Shown in pieces: positions 26,706-35,438 of a DNA stretch of 64,000 nucleotides. Within the stretch, counting starts at the first letter, position 1. Each line of letters begins with the position of its first letter. Both the position numbers and the translations under genes were made by a program. Source of the stretch: Sphingomonas sp. IC081 (GTDB lineage Bacteria > Pseudomonadota > Alphaproteobacteria > Sphingomonadales > Sphingomonadaceae). The DNA is taken from contig NZ_CP029762.1 in NCBI RefSeq assembly GCF_006874585.1, forward strand, positions 62,001 through 126,000, in the 5' to 3' direction. The notes below the pieces were generated by a model. That model was not told the origin of the DNA and did not search any database. It saw nothing but the letters and a program-made list of their open reading frames with translations.

Positions 26706-28046
26706 TCACACTTCTACGCCGTCGTCCTCGTCTTCGTCCTCGGCGGTCCATTCGGACAAGTCGGCGGACTGGCCGATCAGCGCGAGGCCGTGGGCGATCG
26801 AGGTCAGTTCGTCGCCGGTGGCAATCCGGCCTTCGCCGAAGCGGCGTTCGAACAGCGCGCGCACGGCCGGGATCAGCGAGGAGCCGCCGGTCAGGAACAC
26901 GTGGTCGATCTGGTCCGGCTGCAACCCGGCCTTGGCCAGCGCGCGGTCGACGGTCTGGTCGATGCGCTGGAGGTCGGGGGCGATCCAGCGCTCGAAATCG
27001 GCGCGGCTGACGTCGGCGTCGATGGTGAGGTTGTCGCTCTCGAAGCGCAGCGCGCCCTGCTCGGCGCCCGACAGCGTCCGCTTGAGCCGGCCGACCGCCT
27101 CGTAAAGCCCGAAGCCCAGTTCATGCTCGACCACCGCGATCATGCGGTCGATGGCGGCAGGGTCGGTGGCGCCGTGTCTGAGGCGGGCCAGCTGCTCCAG
27201 CGTGCGGCGGTTGCGCATCAGCGCGAGGCGCGACCAGTCGCCGAAATCGGCGAAGTGGCCGGGCGGAATTTCCAGCACCTTGTCGAACGAGCGGTAAGTA
27301 CCGCCCTTGCCGAGCAGCGGCAGCACCAGATGGTCCATGATCCGGTAGTCGAAACGGTCACCGGCAATGCCGATGCCCGCCGCGCCCAGCGGCACGCAGC
27401 GCCGCGCGGCACCGGGCGCCTCGACCCGGACGATGGAAAAGTCGCTGGTGCCGCCGCCGAAGTCGGCCACCAGCAAGGTTGCCGGTTCGGACAGGCGCGA
27501 GGCAAAGCTGAAGGCGGCGCCCATCGGTTCGTAGACGTAGTGGACCGGGCGGCCGAGCATCGCGAACATCGCGTCGTAGCGCTTGCGGGCCAGCGCCGCG
27601 TCAGGCCGCGCGCCGACGTAGCGCACCGGGCGGCCGATCACGATCCGCTCTGGCAGGTCACGCAAGGGGGCGCCGCCGTGGGCCATCAGGTGGGTGAGGA
27701 ACACTTGCCCGAGTTCCTCGAAGCGCAGGCGCTTTTCGAAGAGGTTGGCATGTTCGAAGGTGGCGCTTGCCGCGACCGACTTGAACGATTGCAGGAAGCG
27801 CGAGCCTTGCGGGAAGTCAAGGAATTCGGCGATGGCCCAGGGGCCTGCCTCATGCGCCAGCCCGCCTGGGAACGGGCCGCCCTTCACCGCATCGTCCTGC
27901 CAGAAGCACAGCGCCGAGCGGAACACCGAGGACGGCCCGCCGGGTGCCGCGAACTCGACGAGGTCTGCCTCGCCCGGCGCGCCGGAGAGGGCGATGACCG
28001 AATTGGTCGTGCCGAAGTCGATGCCGACGGAGGAGGGCGCGGTCAT
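26706..28046 (-). CDS. Hsp70-family protein (YegD-like), actin-fold ATPase
   Basis: 446 residues from ATG 28046 (AAGGAT at 6 nt). The nucleotide-binding fold is intact: phosphate-1 loop [11 protein letters not shown], phosphate-2 [11 protein letters not shown] and the adenosine site [12 protein letters not shown]. The protein ends soon after the ATPase domain with an acidic tail ([13 protein letters not shown]) and lacks the substrate-binding domain and lid of DnaK. The layout matches YegD-type proteins of unknown client. It sits alone between trhO and a siderophore receptor. Confidence 0.88.
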   Translation of the reverse strand: MTAPSSVGIDFGTTNSVIALSGAPGEADLVEFAAPGGPSSVFRSALCFWQDDAVKGGPFPGGLAHEAGPWAIAEFLDFPQGSRFLQSFKSVAASATFEHANLFEKRLRFEELGQVFLTHLMAHGGAPLRDLPERIVIGRPVRYVGARPDAALARKRYDAMFAMLGRPVHYVYEPMGAAFSFASRLSEPATLLVADFGGGTSDFSIVRVEAPGAARRCVPLGAAGIGIAGDRFDYRIMDHLVLPLLGKGGTYRSFDKVLEIPPGHFADFGDWSRLALMRNRRTLEQLARLRHGATDPAAIDRMIAVVEHELGFGLYEAVGRLKRTLSGAEQGALRFESDNLTIDADVSRADFERWIAPDLQRIDQTVDRALAKAGLQPDQIDHVFLTGGSSLIPAVRALFERRFGEGRIATGDELTSIAHGLALIGQSADLSEWTAEDEDEDDGVEV

Positions 28047-28171
28047 GGGGGATCCTTGAAACGGTCTTGGGAGCAGGGGCTTCGCGAACGCTGGCACAGG
28101 AATCTCGCCAGCGAAAGCGGGCGGCGCCTATTGCAGTCCTTTTGCGGTCCCGCAAGCCATGGCGCAAACGA

Positions 28172-28209
28172 CTTCCCCCGCGCGCCTGCGGGGAGGCGCG
28201 CGGGGGAAG
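28172..28209 (-). terminator. Terminator-like hairpin after the siderophore receptor
   Basis: A 15-bp perfect stem (arms CTTCCCCCGCGCGCC and GGCGCGCGGGGGAAG, 8-nt loop) about 41 bp downstream of the receptor stop on the minus strand. No T-run, so termination may need Rho or the stem alone. Confidence 0.65.
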
Positions 28210-28250
28210 CGGGTCTGGTCAGGGTGCGGGGCTTTCGCCCGCTTATCGGT

Positions 28251-30476
28251 TTACCAGGTGAAGCCGATGGTCCCCTGCACCGTGCGGCGGCTGCCGTACC
28301 AGCACCAGCTGTAGTTGGCGTAGCAGCTCGTCAGGTACTTCTTGTCGAACAGGTTGGTGACGTTGGCCGAGAGCGTCACGCGCTCCATGCCGGTGCCGAG
28401 CTTGGCGAGGTTGTAGCGCAGCAGCGCATCGAACACCGTGTAGGACGGGGTGTTGTAGGGCGTCTCGGTGCCGTCGGCATTGGTGTAGAGATCGGCGTAG
28501 GTGCGATCCACGTGGCGCACGCCGCCGCCGATGGTGAGGCCTTCTGCCGCGCCCGACTTGGGCGACCATTCGAGATTGGCGCTCACGCCGCCGCGGCCGA
28601 CGGTGGCAAGGCCGCGGCCCTGGCGGTTGGCGTAGACGTCCTCGATGTCCTTCACGTCCTGCGTGCTGTAGGCGAGGCGGAAGCTGAGGTCATAGGGCAG
28701 CGAGCCGCTCGCCTCCAGCTCGAACCCGCGCGAGCGGACCTTGCCGATCTGCTGCGAGGTGTAGGTCACCGGGTCGGAGACGATCACGTTGGTCTGGCGG
28801 ATGTTGAACCAGGCGCCGCTGATCAGGATGTCGGTGCCCGGAACCGTGTACTTGGCGCCGATCTCGAGCTGCTTGCCGAGCGAAGGATCCGCCAGCGAGC
28901 CGTCTTCCAGCAGCGTCGTGCCCTGCGGTTCGAACGAGGTCGAATAGCTCACGTAAGGCGAGAGGCCGATGCTGGTCTTGTAGAGGGCGCCGGCGCGGTA
29001 GGTGAACTTGCTGTCCTTCTTGACCACGCCTGCCTGCGTGGCGCGGGCCCAGTCCTGGCGGCCGCTGAGGATCACCCTGAGGGCGCCCAGCGAGATCTCG
29101 TCCTGCGCATAGACGCCCTGCTGGCGCTGGCGGGCGGTGACGAGCTTGGGATCGGCATAGCCGACCAGGCTGTAGTTGAGCACGTGGTAGGGATCGCTCG
29201 GCGTATCCATGGTGCCGTAGACGGGGTCGTAGGCATCGATGGTGGTGCCGCCGCCGAAGGCATAGAGTTCGCGCGAGTGGGCGACCTGCCGGTCGGCGCC
29301 GAACATCAGCGCGTGGTGCAGCGGGCCGGTGTCGACTTCGCCGGAGAGGCGGTTGTCGTACGTCCAGTTGTTGAGGCTCTCGTCGGTCGCGTAGGAATAG
29401 CGGGTGTAGAGCGTCGGGTCGGTGTCGGGCGAGGCCTGCGGGCCGCCGGTGTAGACGAGGCCGAGCTCGCTCGACACGTACTGGTAGCGCGCCGAGGAAC
29501 GGAACTTCCAGCCGCCGCCGAAATCGTGGTTCAGGATGTAGGTCAGGCCGAACTGCTCGCGGCTGAAGCGGTCGTTCGGCTCGCCGCCGTAGAACGAGGT
29601 GGGCAGCTTGCCGGCCTCGTTGGCGATCAGCGTGCCGACCGTCGGGAAGGCGCCGTAGTTACCGTTGTAGGGATCGTGCGAATAGGCGGCCAGCACGGTG
29701 AAGTCGGTCGAGGTGCCCGCGCCCAGCGTCACCGCGCCCGATACGGTCTGGCGTTCGCGCTTGCCGAAGTCCTGCTGGGTGTCGGCGCCGTTGGCGCTGC
29801 CGTAGAGGCGCCACAGCACGCTGCCGTCGCCATCGCCGATCTTGCCGCCGACATCGGCGTCGAAGCGGTAGAGGTTGTAAGTGCCGTAGCTGGCCGAGGC
29901 GGCGCCGTAGAAATCACGGTCGATCGGCAGCTTGCTCTGTTCGTTGACGAAGCCGCCCGGGCTCGACGCGCCGTAGAGCGCCGAGGCGGCGCCCTTGACG
30001 ATCTCGATGCTGTCGATGCGCGAGACGTCGACCTGCGGCACGGCATAACCGGTGCCGCTGGAAAACATCTTGAGGCCGTCGAGATAGGTCGGCACGTCGA
30101 AGCCGCGCAGCTTGAACTGGTCGTAGACTTCGGCCGAAGTGCCGCGCGTCTCCGGGGTCACGCCGGCAACGTAGCGCATCGCCTGGTTGAGGCTCTGCAG
30201 GCCGAGCCCGGCAATGTCGCTGGAGGTGATGACGCTGATCGACTGCGGGGTGTCGGCGATCGGCAGGGTCGACTTGGTGGCGGCGTTGATCGTCTGCCCG
30301 CCGCGTTCGGCGGTCACGACGATGTCGTCGCGGCGGGGGCGGGCGTTTTCCGCGCCGTCGGCACCGGAATCTGCGTCTGCGGCTGCGGCTGCGGCTGCGG
30401 CGGAGAAGAGCGTTGCCGCGAGCAGGCCGGTGGCGGCGCCAACCAGCAGTCGGCTGCGAACCGTGTTGAAAGTCAT
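28251..30476 (-). CDS. TonB-dependent siderophore receptor
   Basis: 741 residues. Signal peptide to about residue 28. A TonB box-like DDIVVTAER (about 49-57), then a plug domain with DTPQSISVITSSDIAG and a barrel that ends in GTIGFTW. The plug segment SIEIVKGAASALYGASSPGGFVN is the siderophore-receptor (FhuA/FcuA-type) signature. It should move a ferric siderophore across the outer membrane. A palindrome resembling a Fur box lies 59 bp upstream, consistent with repression by iron. The chelator is not known, and no siderophore synthesis genes are in the window. Confidence 0.9.
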   Translation of the reverse strand: MTFNTVRSRLLVGAATGLLAATLFSAAAAAAAADADSGADGAENARPRRDDIVVTAERGGQTINAATKSTLPIADTPQSISVITSSDIAGLGLQSLNQAMRYVAGVTPETRGTSAEVYDQFKLRGFDVPTYLDGLKMFSSGTGYAVPQVDVSRIDSIEIVKGAASALYGASSPGGFVNEQSKLPIDRDFYGAASASYGTYNLYRFDADVGGKIGDGDGSVLWRLYGSANGADTQQDFGKRERQTVSGAVTLGAGTSTDFTVLAAYSHDPYNGNYGAFPTVGTLIANEAGKLPTSFYGGEPNDRFSREQFGLTYILNHDFGGGWKFRSSARYQYVSSELGLVYTGGPQASPDTDPTLYTRYSYATDESLNNWTYDNRLSGEVDTGPLHHALMFGADRQVAHSRELYAFGGGTTIDAYDPVYGTMDTPSDPYHVLNYSLVGYADPKLVTARQRQQGVYAQDEISLGALRVILSGRQDWARATQAGVVKKDSKFTYRAGALYKTSIGLSPYVSYSTSFEPQGTTLLEDGSLADPSLGKQLEIGAKYTVPGTDILISGAWFNIRQTNVIVSDPVTYTSQQIGKVRSRGFELEASGSLPYDLSFRLAYSTQDVKDIEDVYANRQGRGLATVGRGGVSANLEWSPKSGAAEGLTIGGGVRHVDRTYADLYTNADGTETPYNTPSYTVFDALLRYNLAKLGTGMERVTLSANVTNLFDKKYLTSCYANYSWCWYGSRRTVQGTIGFTW

Positions 30477-30534
30477 CGTGTACGAACCCTGAGCTGTTAT
30501 TGGAGTCGCTTCCCTTTCGCTGGCGGCTAGAGAT

Positions 30535-30553
30535 ATTGCGATACATTCGCAAT
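30535..30553. promoter_or_regulatory. Fur-like operator upstream of the siderophore receptor
   Basis: ATTGCGATACATTCGCAAT: arms ATTGCGA and TCGCAAT are perfect complements with a 5-bp spacer. Size, A/T-rich core and position between the FecR gene and the receptor start fit an alphaproteobacterial iron-response box. Confidence 0.6.
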
Positions 30554-30614
30554 AGCAAAAATGGAAAACCGCGTTGCCGTTCCGCCTCTTGCGGGGCGCG
30601 GTGCGGCTGGTGCT

Positions 30615-31643
30615 TCAGGCGAGGTAGAGGGTGTCGCCCCGCCGCTGCGGCCGCAGTCCGAACAGCGCGCCGATCAGTTCGAGCGACTGTTCCGGCTGGT
30701 CGAGCCGGAACCGTCCGCTGAAAGTGAGGCGCCCCAGCTTGGGATCGGCGATCCGCATCGGCACCGGGCTGTAGCGGGCAAGCCGTTCCACCGCGAAGCC
30801 GAGCGGCATGGCATCGGCATCGAGCCAGTCGTCCTGCCAGTCCGCCCTGGCGGCGGGATCGAAGCGGCCGCTGGTCACCCGTGCAGCGCCCCCGTTTTCG
30901 TCCCCATTGCTCTCGACCAGCGCCCAGCGGTGCGCCGCCACCTCGAGCCTGTCGCGCTGCGGCACCTCGAGCCCGACCCGGCCCGAGAACACCCGCAGCT
31001 CGCTGGCCCGGGCCAGCCGGTCGACACTGAAGCTGGTGCCGAGCGCAATCATGGCGGCATGCGGGGTGTGGACCGCGAAGGGACGGGCGGGATCGTGGCG
31101 GACGTCGAAGCGGGCCGCGCCCTGTTCGAGCACGACCCGGCGCGCGGCTTGCGAGAAGTCCACCGCCACGCGCGAGGCGGCATCGAGCAGCAGCCCGGAT
31201 CCGTCCGGCAAGGTCAGCCGGCGCCGCTCGCCGACCTTGCTGGCAAACCGCAGCGGCGCCGGGGCGTCGGGCGCTGCTGCCTCCATGAACCCGTAACCGG
31301 CAAGCGGCAGCGCCAGTGCCCCGGCGATACCGGCGGCAAGCGCTTGCCTGCGGGTCAGGGCCGGGCGGGCCGGTACCTGCAGGCGCCTGCGCGGGCGGAG
31401 CGCGTGGCCCGTGTCCGGGCGCAAGCCGGGCAGCGGCGGCAACCCGGCCTCGGCACGCGCCTCGCAGGCCTCGATCAGCGCGCTGTCGCCCATCAGGCGG
31501 CGCATGCGGGCAAAGGCGCGGGCATGGCTGGCGGATTCTTCGAGCCAGGCGGCCAGTTCGCGGCGCTCGTCGGGGGTGAGGTCGCCGAACCGGTCGGCCC
31601 AGTCCGCGGCCAGTTCCAGCGTATCGTTGAGGGGCTTGTCCAT
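30615..31643 (-). CDS. FecR-type anti-sigma factor
   Basis: 342 residues. A short cytoplasmic N-terminal domain (about 1-90, with DWADRFGDLTPDERRELAAWL and a SHARAFARM helix) binds the sigma factor; a membrane anchor follows at about 92-112, preceded by two Arg and running ALAAGIAGALALPLAGYGF. The periplasmic part has the FecR domain (LTLPDGSGLLLDAASRVAV) and a C-terminal STN-like half that should contact the receptor signalling domain. It lies 7 nt downstream of the sigma gene. With the STN receptor upstream it forms a cell-surface signalling unit. Confidence 0.9.
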   Translation of the reverse strand: MDKPLNDTLELAADWADRFGDLTPDERRELAAWLEESASHARAFARMRRLMGDSALIEACEARAEAGLPPLPGLRPDTGHALRPRRRLQVPARPALTRRQALAAGIAGALALPLAGYGFMEAAAPDAPAPLRFASKVGERRRLTLPDGSGLLLDAASRVAVDFSQAARRVVLEQGAARFDVRHDPARPFAVHTPHAAMIALGTSFSVDRLARASELRVFSGRVGLEVPQRDRLEVAAHRWALVESNGDENGGAARVTSGRFDPAARADWQDDWLDADAMPLGFAVERLARYSPVPMRIADPKLGRLTFSGRFRLDQPEQSLELIGALFGLRPQRRGDTLYLA

Positions 31644-31650
31644 TGTCTTG

Positions 31651-32202
31651 TCAGTCCTCTGCGGCCGTCTCGAGATCGCTCTCGAGCGCCAGCGCAAGGT
31701 CGGCCATGGCGCGCACGAGGTGCTTTTTCACGGCTTCGAGGCCGAGCCCCAGTTCCTCGGCGATGTCCTGCCGCGATTGGCCGTCGATGTGGCGCATCCG
31801 GAACACGGTGCGCCGCATCGGCGTCAGGCGGGCCAGCGCGGCTTCGAAGCGGGCGAAGCGCTCGCGGTAATCCAGCACCTCGTCGGCGAGCGGCATGTCG
31901 CAGACCAGTTCCAGCGGATCGAGTTCGAGCGGATGGGCATCGGCCTGCCGCCCCGTCGGCGATCCGGCCCGGCGGTGCTTGCGAAGGTCCGAGACGATCA
32001 CCGAATCCGCCACCCGGAAGGCATAGGCGAGCGGCTGCTCGATCGCCTGCCTGCGCTCCTGTTCCATGACCCGCGCCAGGGTTTCCTGCACCACGTCCTC
32101 CACACCCTCGGGATCGCGCATGCGCTTGCGGACATAGCTTTTCAGCCGTGTCATTCCCGCCAGCAGGGGGCTGGCGGCATCGCTCATGAACATGTCGGGC
32201 AT
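31651..32202 (-). CDS. FecI-type ECF sigma factor
   Basis: 183 residues with sigma region 2 (YVRKRMRDPEGVEDVVQETLARVM) and region 4 (LARLTPMRRTVFRMRHIDGQSRQDIAEELG), no regions 1 or 3. Internal ATGs at 32193 and 32187 are alternative starts. It is placed between the STN receptor and the FecR gene, all on one strand. The usual model is that ligand binding to the receptor releases this factor through FecR to transcribe the receptor. Confidence 0.9.
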   Translation of the reverse strand: MPDMFMSDAASPLLAGMTRLKSYVRKRMRDPEGVEDVVQETLARVMEQERRQAIEQPLAYAFRVADSVIVSDLRKHRRAGSPTGRQADAHPLELDPLELVCDMPLADEVLDYRERFARFEAALARLTPMRRTVFRMRHIDGQSRQDIAEELGLGLEAVKKHLVRAMADLALALESDLETAAED

Positions 32203-32284
32203 CCCGATACAGGAGCGCCGGACCGGCGGCGCCGTTGGTGTAGAGGTTCGCGGCGGGCAAGCGGGGACATCCCGGTTCCCATCG

Positions 32285-35200
32285 TCAGAATGTCGAGCGC
32301 AGGCCGAGCGCGAAGACCCGCCCGCTGCGCGTGCGCGCGAGCAGGCGGTGGGCGTCGCGGTCGGTGTACTGGGTGATCGGCGCGTCGGTCAGGTTGCGCG
32401 CCTCGAGCGAGGCCTGCATGGCGGCGGTGATGCGCAGGTGCGCCGCGAAGTCCAGCGTCATGCCGCCTTCGATCCATTCGCCGATGTTCCCGTTGTTGCC
32501 GATGTCGATGCGGTAGGTGCCGCGCCAGGCCGCGGCGAGGCGGGCGTCCCAGCCGCGCCCGGTGTAGTAGAGCGTGGCATTGCCCGACCAGCGCGAGAGA
32601 TCGATCAGCGGCAGCTGGACGGCCTTTCCGTCGTAGATCACCTCGCTGCTGCCCGAGGCGAACGTGAGGTTGGCCTGCACGCCCAGTCCATCGAACGGGG
32701 CGGGCAGGAAATCCAGGTCGCGCTGGATCGCGGCTTCCGCGCCCAGGATCGAGGCGCCCCTGCCGCCAAGTGGGCCGCCCAGTGGGCCGTTGAGCGGGCG
32801 CACCACGTTGTAGAGCGCGGTCCCGTCCAGCCCGTCGTAGAGGAAGGCCAGCGGCAGCCCGGTTTCGGAATAGGCCATGACCGTGGTTTCGGAGATGATG
32901 AACGAATCCATCCGCTTGTAGAACAGGCCGAGCGAGGCATAGCCGTCGCGCCCCATGTAGCGCTCGATGGAGAGGTCGAACGCGGTGGCCCTGAACGGGC
33001 GCAGCGCCGGGTTGCCGGTCTCCACGGTGCCGCCGAACGGGGTGGAATTGACCGAGGCGGCGGCGCGCAGGTCGGCAACGTCGGGCGGGTTGAGGTTGCG
33101 GCTGGCGGCAAACCGCAGCCGCAGGTCCTTCGCAAGGTCGAGCCGGGTCTGCAGCGAGGGCAGCCAGGCGCCATGGCGGCTGTGCTGGACCACCGAGACC
33201 AGCGTGGTGTCGTCGCTCGCCTCGCCGGCCGAGCGGGTATCCATGCGCAGGTATTGCAGGCCCAGTTCCGCATCGAGCGGCAGCGTGCCCAGCGTGAGGT
33301 TGAACCGGGCGAGCGCGAAGGCGGCAAAGGCGTTCTCGCTGACGCGGTAGGCGGTGCCGGGCAGGTTGTCCGCCGCGGTCAGGTCGCGGGACTGGCCGAT
33401 GCGGGCAAAGGTCGCGTCGAGATCGGCCACGACATAGCGGGCCAGCGAGCGCGCCTCGATCAGGCCCGTCGCGGCGGCTTGGCTGCCGGACCGGTAGTCG
33501 GCGGACACGCGCCGCTCGTAGCCGTCGTTGCCGTAATGGCGAAAGCTGGCGCCGACCCTGAGCTCGATGCCCGGGGCGAGGCGGCGGATCACGTCGAGGC
33601 GGGCGGTGGCGTTTTCATTGACGATGGCATCCTCGCGCACGTCGGCGCGCATGAGATCCCAGCTTGCGGCATCGGCGAGGTCAAAGGCGTAGCGGTTGCG
33701 CGGATGGCGGCCGGTGGCGACATAGGAAAAGGACTGGCCGGTGGATTCGAGGAAGACCTTGTCGAACACCGGTTCCTCGAAGTCGGAGCGCGCATAGCCG
33801 GCGCGCGCCTCGATCCGCGTGCTGTCGCCGAGCGGGCGTTGCAGCGCGAAGACCGCCTGGTTGAAGTCGGTGTGGTCTTCGGTGACCTTGCGCTCGCTGC
33901 GCATGTCGACCCCGGAAAAGTCCGCCGCGACCATCGTGTCCCCGGCGATCCGCACCGAATTCAGGACTTGCGTGCCATCGACGGTGCCCGCGGTGAGCCC
34001 GTTGGTGCCGGCGGCGGCCAGCGAATATTCGCCGCGGTGGTTGGCGAGCCGGGCATGGATCAGGTCGAGCGTCATGTGCAGCCCGCTGTCGTCCTCGCGC
34101 TCGAAGGCGGCGACGAGGTTCAGGCGCTCGAAGCGGTTGGTCCAGGTCGAATAGGTCTGCCCGCGCGACATGTAGACGGGATCGCCCGAAGCGCCGGTCA
34201 GCCGCGCGCGGTCTGCGGCGTCGACCGCTGCGCCGATGTTGTCTTCGCCGAACGTGACCGGCACCCAGTCCCAGTTGCGGTAGCCGTATTCGGTCACGCG
34301 GTTGCGGCTGTAGGAGAGCGCGAGAAGCGCGCCCCAGCTGTCGCTTCGCCGCGACACTTCGGCAGTCACTTGCGGGGTCACGCCGCCTGCATCGCCGGAG
34401 CTGCGACCCTGCACTGAAACCAGCGTGACGTTGCCGGGGCGGTCGAAGGGGCGCAGCGTATGCAGGGCGACGGTGCCGCCGATGCCGCCCGCGTCGCGGT
34501 CGGCCGACCAGGTCTTGCGCACCTCCACGCCCGAGAACAGCCCGGCATCGAAGACCGAATAGTCGAACTTGCGCTGGCGGCTGGCGGAACCCCGGTTGTC
34601 CATGCCGGAAGCGGTCGTCGCCAGCGCCTCGATGCCGTTGAGCGTGGTGCGGGTGAACAGCGGGCCAAGGCCGCGCACGGAAATCTGGCGGCCTTCGCCG
34701 TTGTCGCGGCTGATCGCCACCCCCGGCAGGCGCTGGAGCGCGTCGGCGGCATTGTGGTCGGGGAAGGCGGTGATGTCCTCGGCGCGGGTCGCCTCGAGGA
34801 TGGCGCGGGCGGAGCGCTTCACCGCCATGGCCTGCCGCAGGCTCTCGCGGTAGCCGGTGACGACGATGGGCTGGCCGAAGGGATCGGCAAGGACGAGGGC
34901 GAGGGCGAGGGGCTGCGGGGCTGCCTTGCCATCCGGCGGCGGCACGGGGGCGGAAGCAGGAGCGGAAACGGCAACCGGCGCTGCCGGAGTTACGAGATAG
35001 CCGCCGGGCACCTGCCGGACCGTCACCGGCAGGCCCTGCGTCACCTGGCGGATGGCCTCGCTCACCGCGAAACGGCCGCGCACGGGGTGGAGGGTCCTGA
35101 GGTCGGCGGGCGCCGAGGTGACGATCTGCATGCCCGAGCGGCGCGAGATCTCGGCCAGGGCATCGGCCAGGCGCCCGGCCGGGACATGCAGGCTGACCGT

Positions 35201-35317
35201 GCCTTCGCGCGGCGTGGCCGCCTCGCGCGCCTGTGCCGCTGCCGGTGGCAGGGCAAGCACGAAGCCGGACAGGATGAGGACGGCCCTGAGCCGGCCGCCT
35301 GTCGGAAGCGAAGACAC
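32285..35317 (-). CDS. TonB-dependent receptor with STN signalling domain
   Basis: 1010 residues. Signal peptide to about 31; an STN domain at about 40-105 (SLHVPAGRLADALAEISRRS and TVRQVPGGYLV); a plug with DITAFPDHNAADALQRLPGV and QISVRGLGPLFTRTTLNGIE; and a long barrel ending ALGLRSTF. The STN domain marks it as a transducer for the adjacent FecI/FecR pair. The plug and barrel are of the Caulobacter/Xanthomonas large-receptor class, members of which often take carbohydrates or other organic ligands rather than iron. Ligand is unknown. It is followed on the same strand by the sigma gene after 82 bp. Confidence 0.9.
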   Translation of the reverse strand: MSSLPTGGRLRAVLILSGFVLALPPAAAQAREAATPREGTVSLHVPAGRLADALAEISRRSGMQIVTSAPADLRTLHPVRGRFAVSEAIRQVTQGLPVTVRQVPGGYLVTPAAPVAVSAPASAPVPPPDGKAAPQPLALALVLADPFGQPIVVTGYRESLRQAMAVKRSARAILEATRAEDITAFPDHNAADALQRLPGVAISRDNGEGRQISVRGLGPLFTRTTLNGIEALATTASGMDNRGSASRQRKFDYSVFDAGLFSGVEVRKTWSADRDAGGIGGTVALHTLRPFDRPGNVTLVSVQGRSSGDAGGVTPQVTAEVSRRSDSWGALLALSYSRNRVTEYGYRNWDWVPVTFGEDNIGAAVDAADRARLTGASGDPVYMSRGQTYSTWTNRFERLNLVAAFEREDDSGLHMTLDLIHARLANHRGEYSLAAAGTNGLTAGTVDGTQVLNSVRIAGDTMVAADFSGVDMRSERKVTEDHTDFNQAVFALQRPLGDSTRIEARAGYARSDFEEPVFDKVFLESTGQSFSYVATGRHPRNRYAFDLADAASWDLMRADVREDAIVNENATARLDVIRRLAPGIELRVGASFRHYGNDGYERRVSADYRSGSQAAATGLIEARSLARYVVADLDATFARIGQSRDLTAADNLPGTAYRVSENAFAAFALARFNLTLGTLPLDAELGLQYLRMDTRSAGEASDDTTLVSVVQHSRHGAWLPSLQTRLDLAKDLRLRFAASRNLNPPDVADLRAAASVNSTPFGGTVETGNPALRPFRATAFDLSIERYMGRDGYASLGLFYKRMDSFIISETTVMAYSETGLPLAFLYDGLDGTALYNVVRPLNGPLGGPLGGRGASILGAEAAIQRDLDFLPAPFDGLGVQANLTFASGSSEVIYDGKAVQLPLIDLSRWSGNATLYYTGRGWDARLAAAWRGTYRIDIGNNGNIGEWIEGGMTLDFAAHLRITAAMQASLEARNLTDAPITQYTDRDAHRLLARTRSGRVFALGLRSTF

Positions 35318-35391
35318 GGAGGATGCGCCCTTTCGCCGGCGCGGCTATCAGGGCTCCATGACAGTGGTGTGACCTCGCTTGCCGGTATGAA

Positions 35392-35429
35392 CGGCGGAAG
35401 GACGAAGCGCGCGGCCCGTCCTTCCGCCG
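35392..35429 (-). terminator. Terminator-like hairpin between the two large receptors
   Basis: CGGCGGAAGGAC and GTCCTTCCGCCG pair over 12 bp with a 14-nt loop, 9 bp after the stop of the upstream receptor on the minus strand. No T-run. Confidence 0.6.
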
Positions 35430-35438
35430 CCGCCTCGA

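Noticed and set aside
26646-30530. A very long plus-strand open frame (1294 codons) opposite the Hsp70-like and receptor genes
   Set aside because: It is antisense to two clearly recognisable genes; its composition (Ala/Gly/Arg/Val-rich with no motif) is what a high-GC genome gives on the shadow frame.
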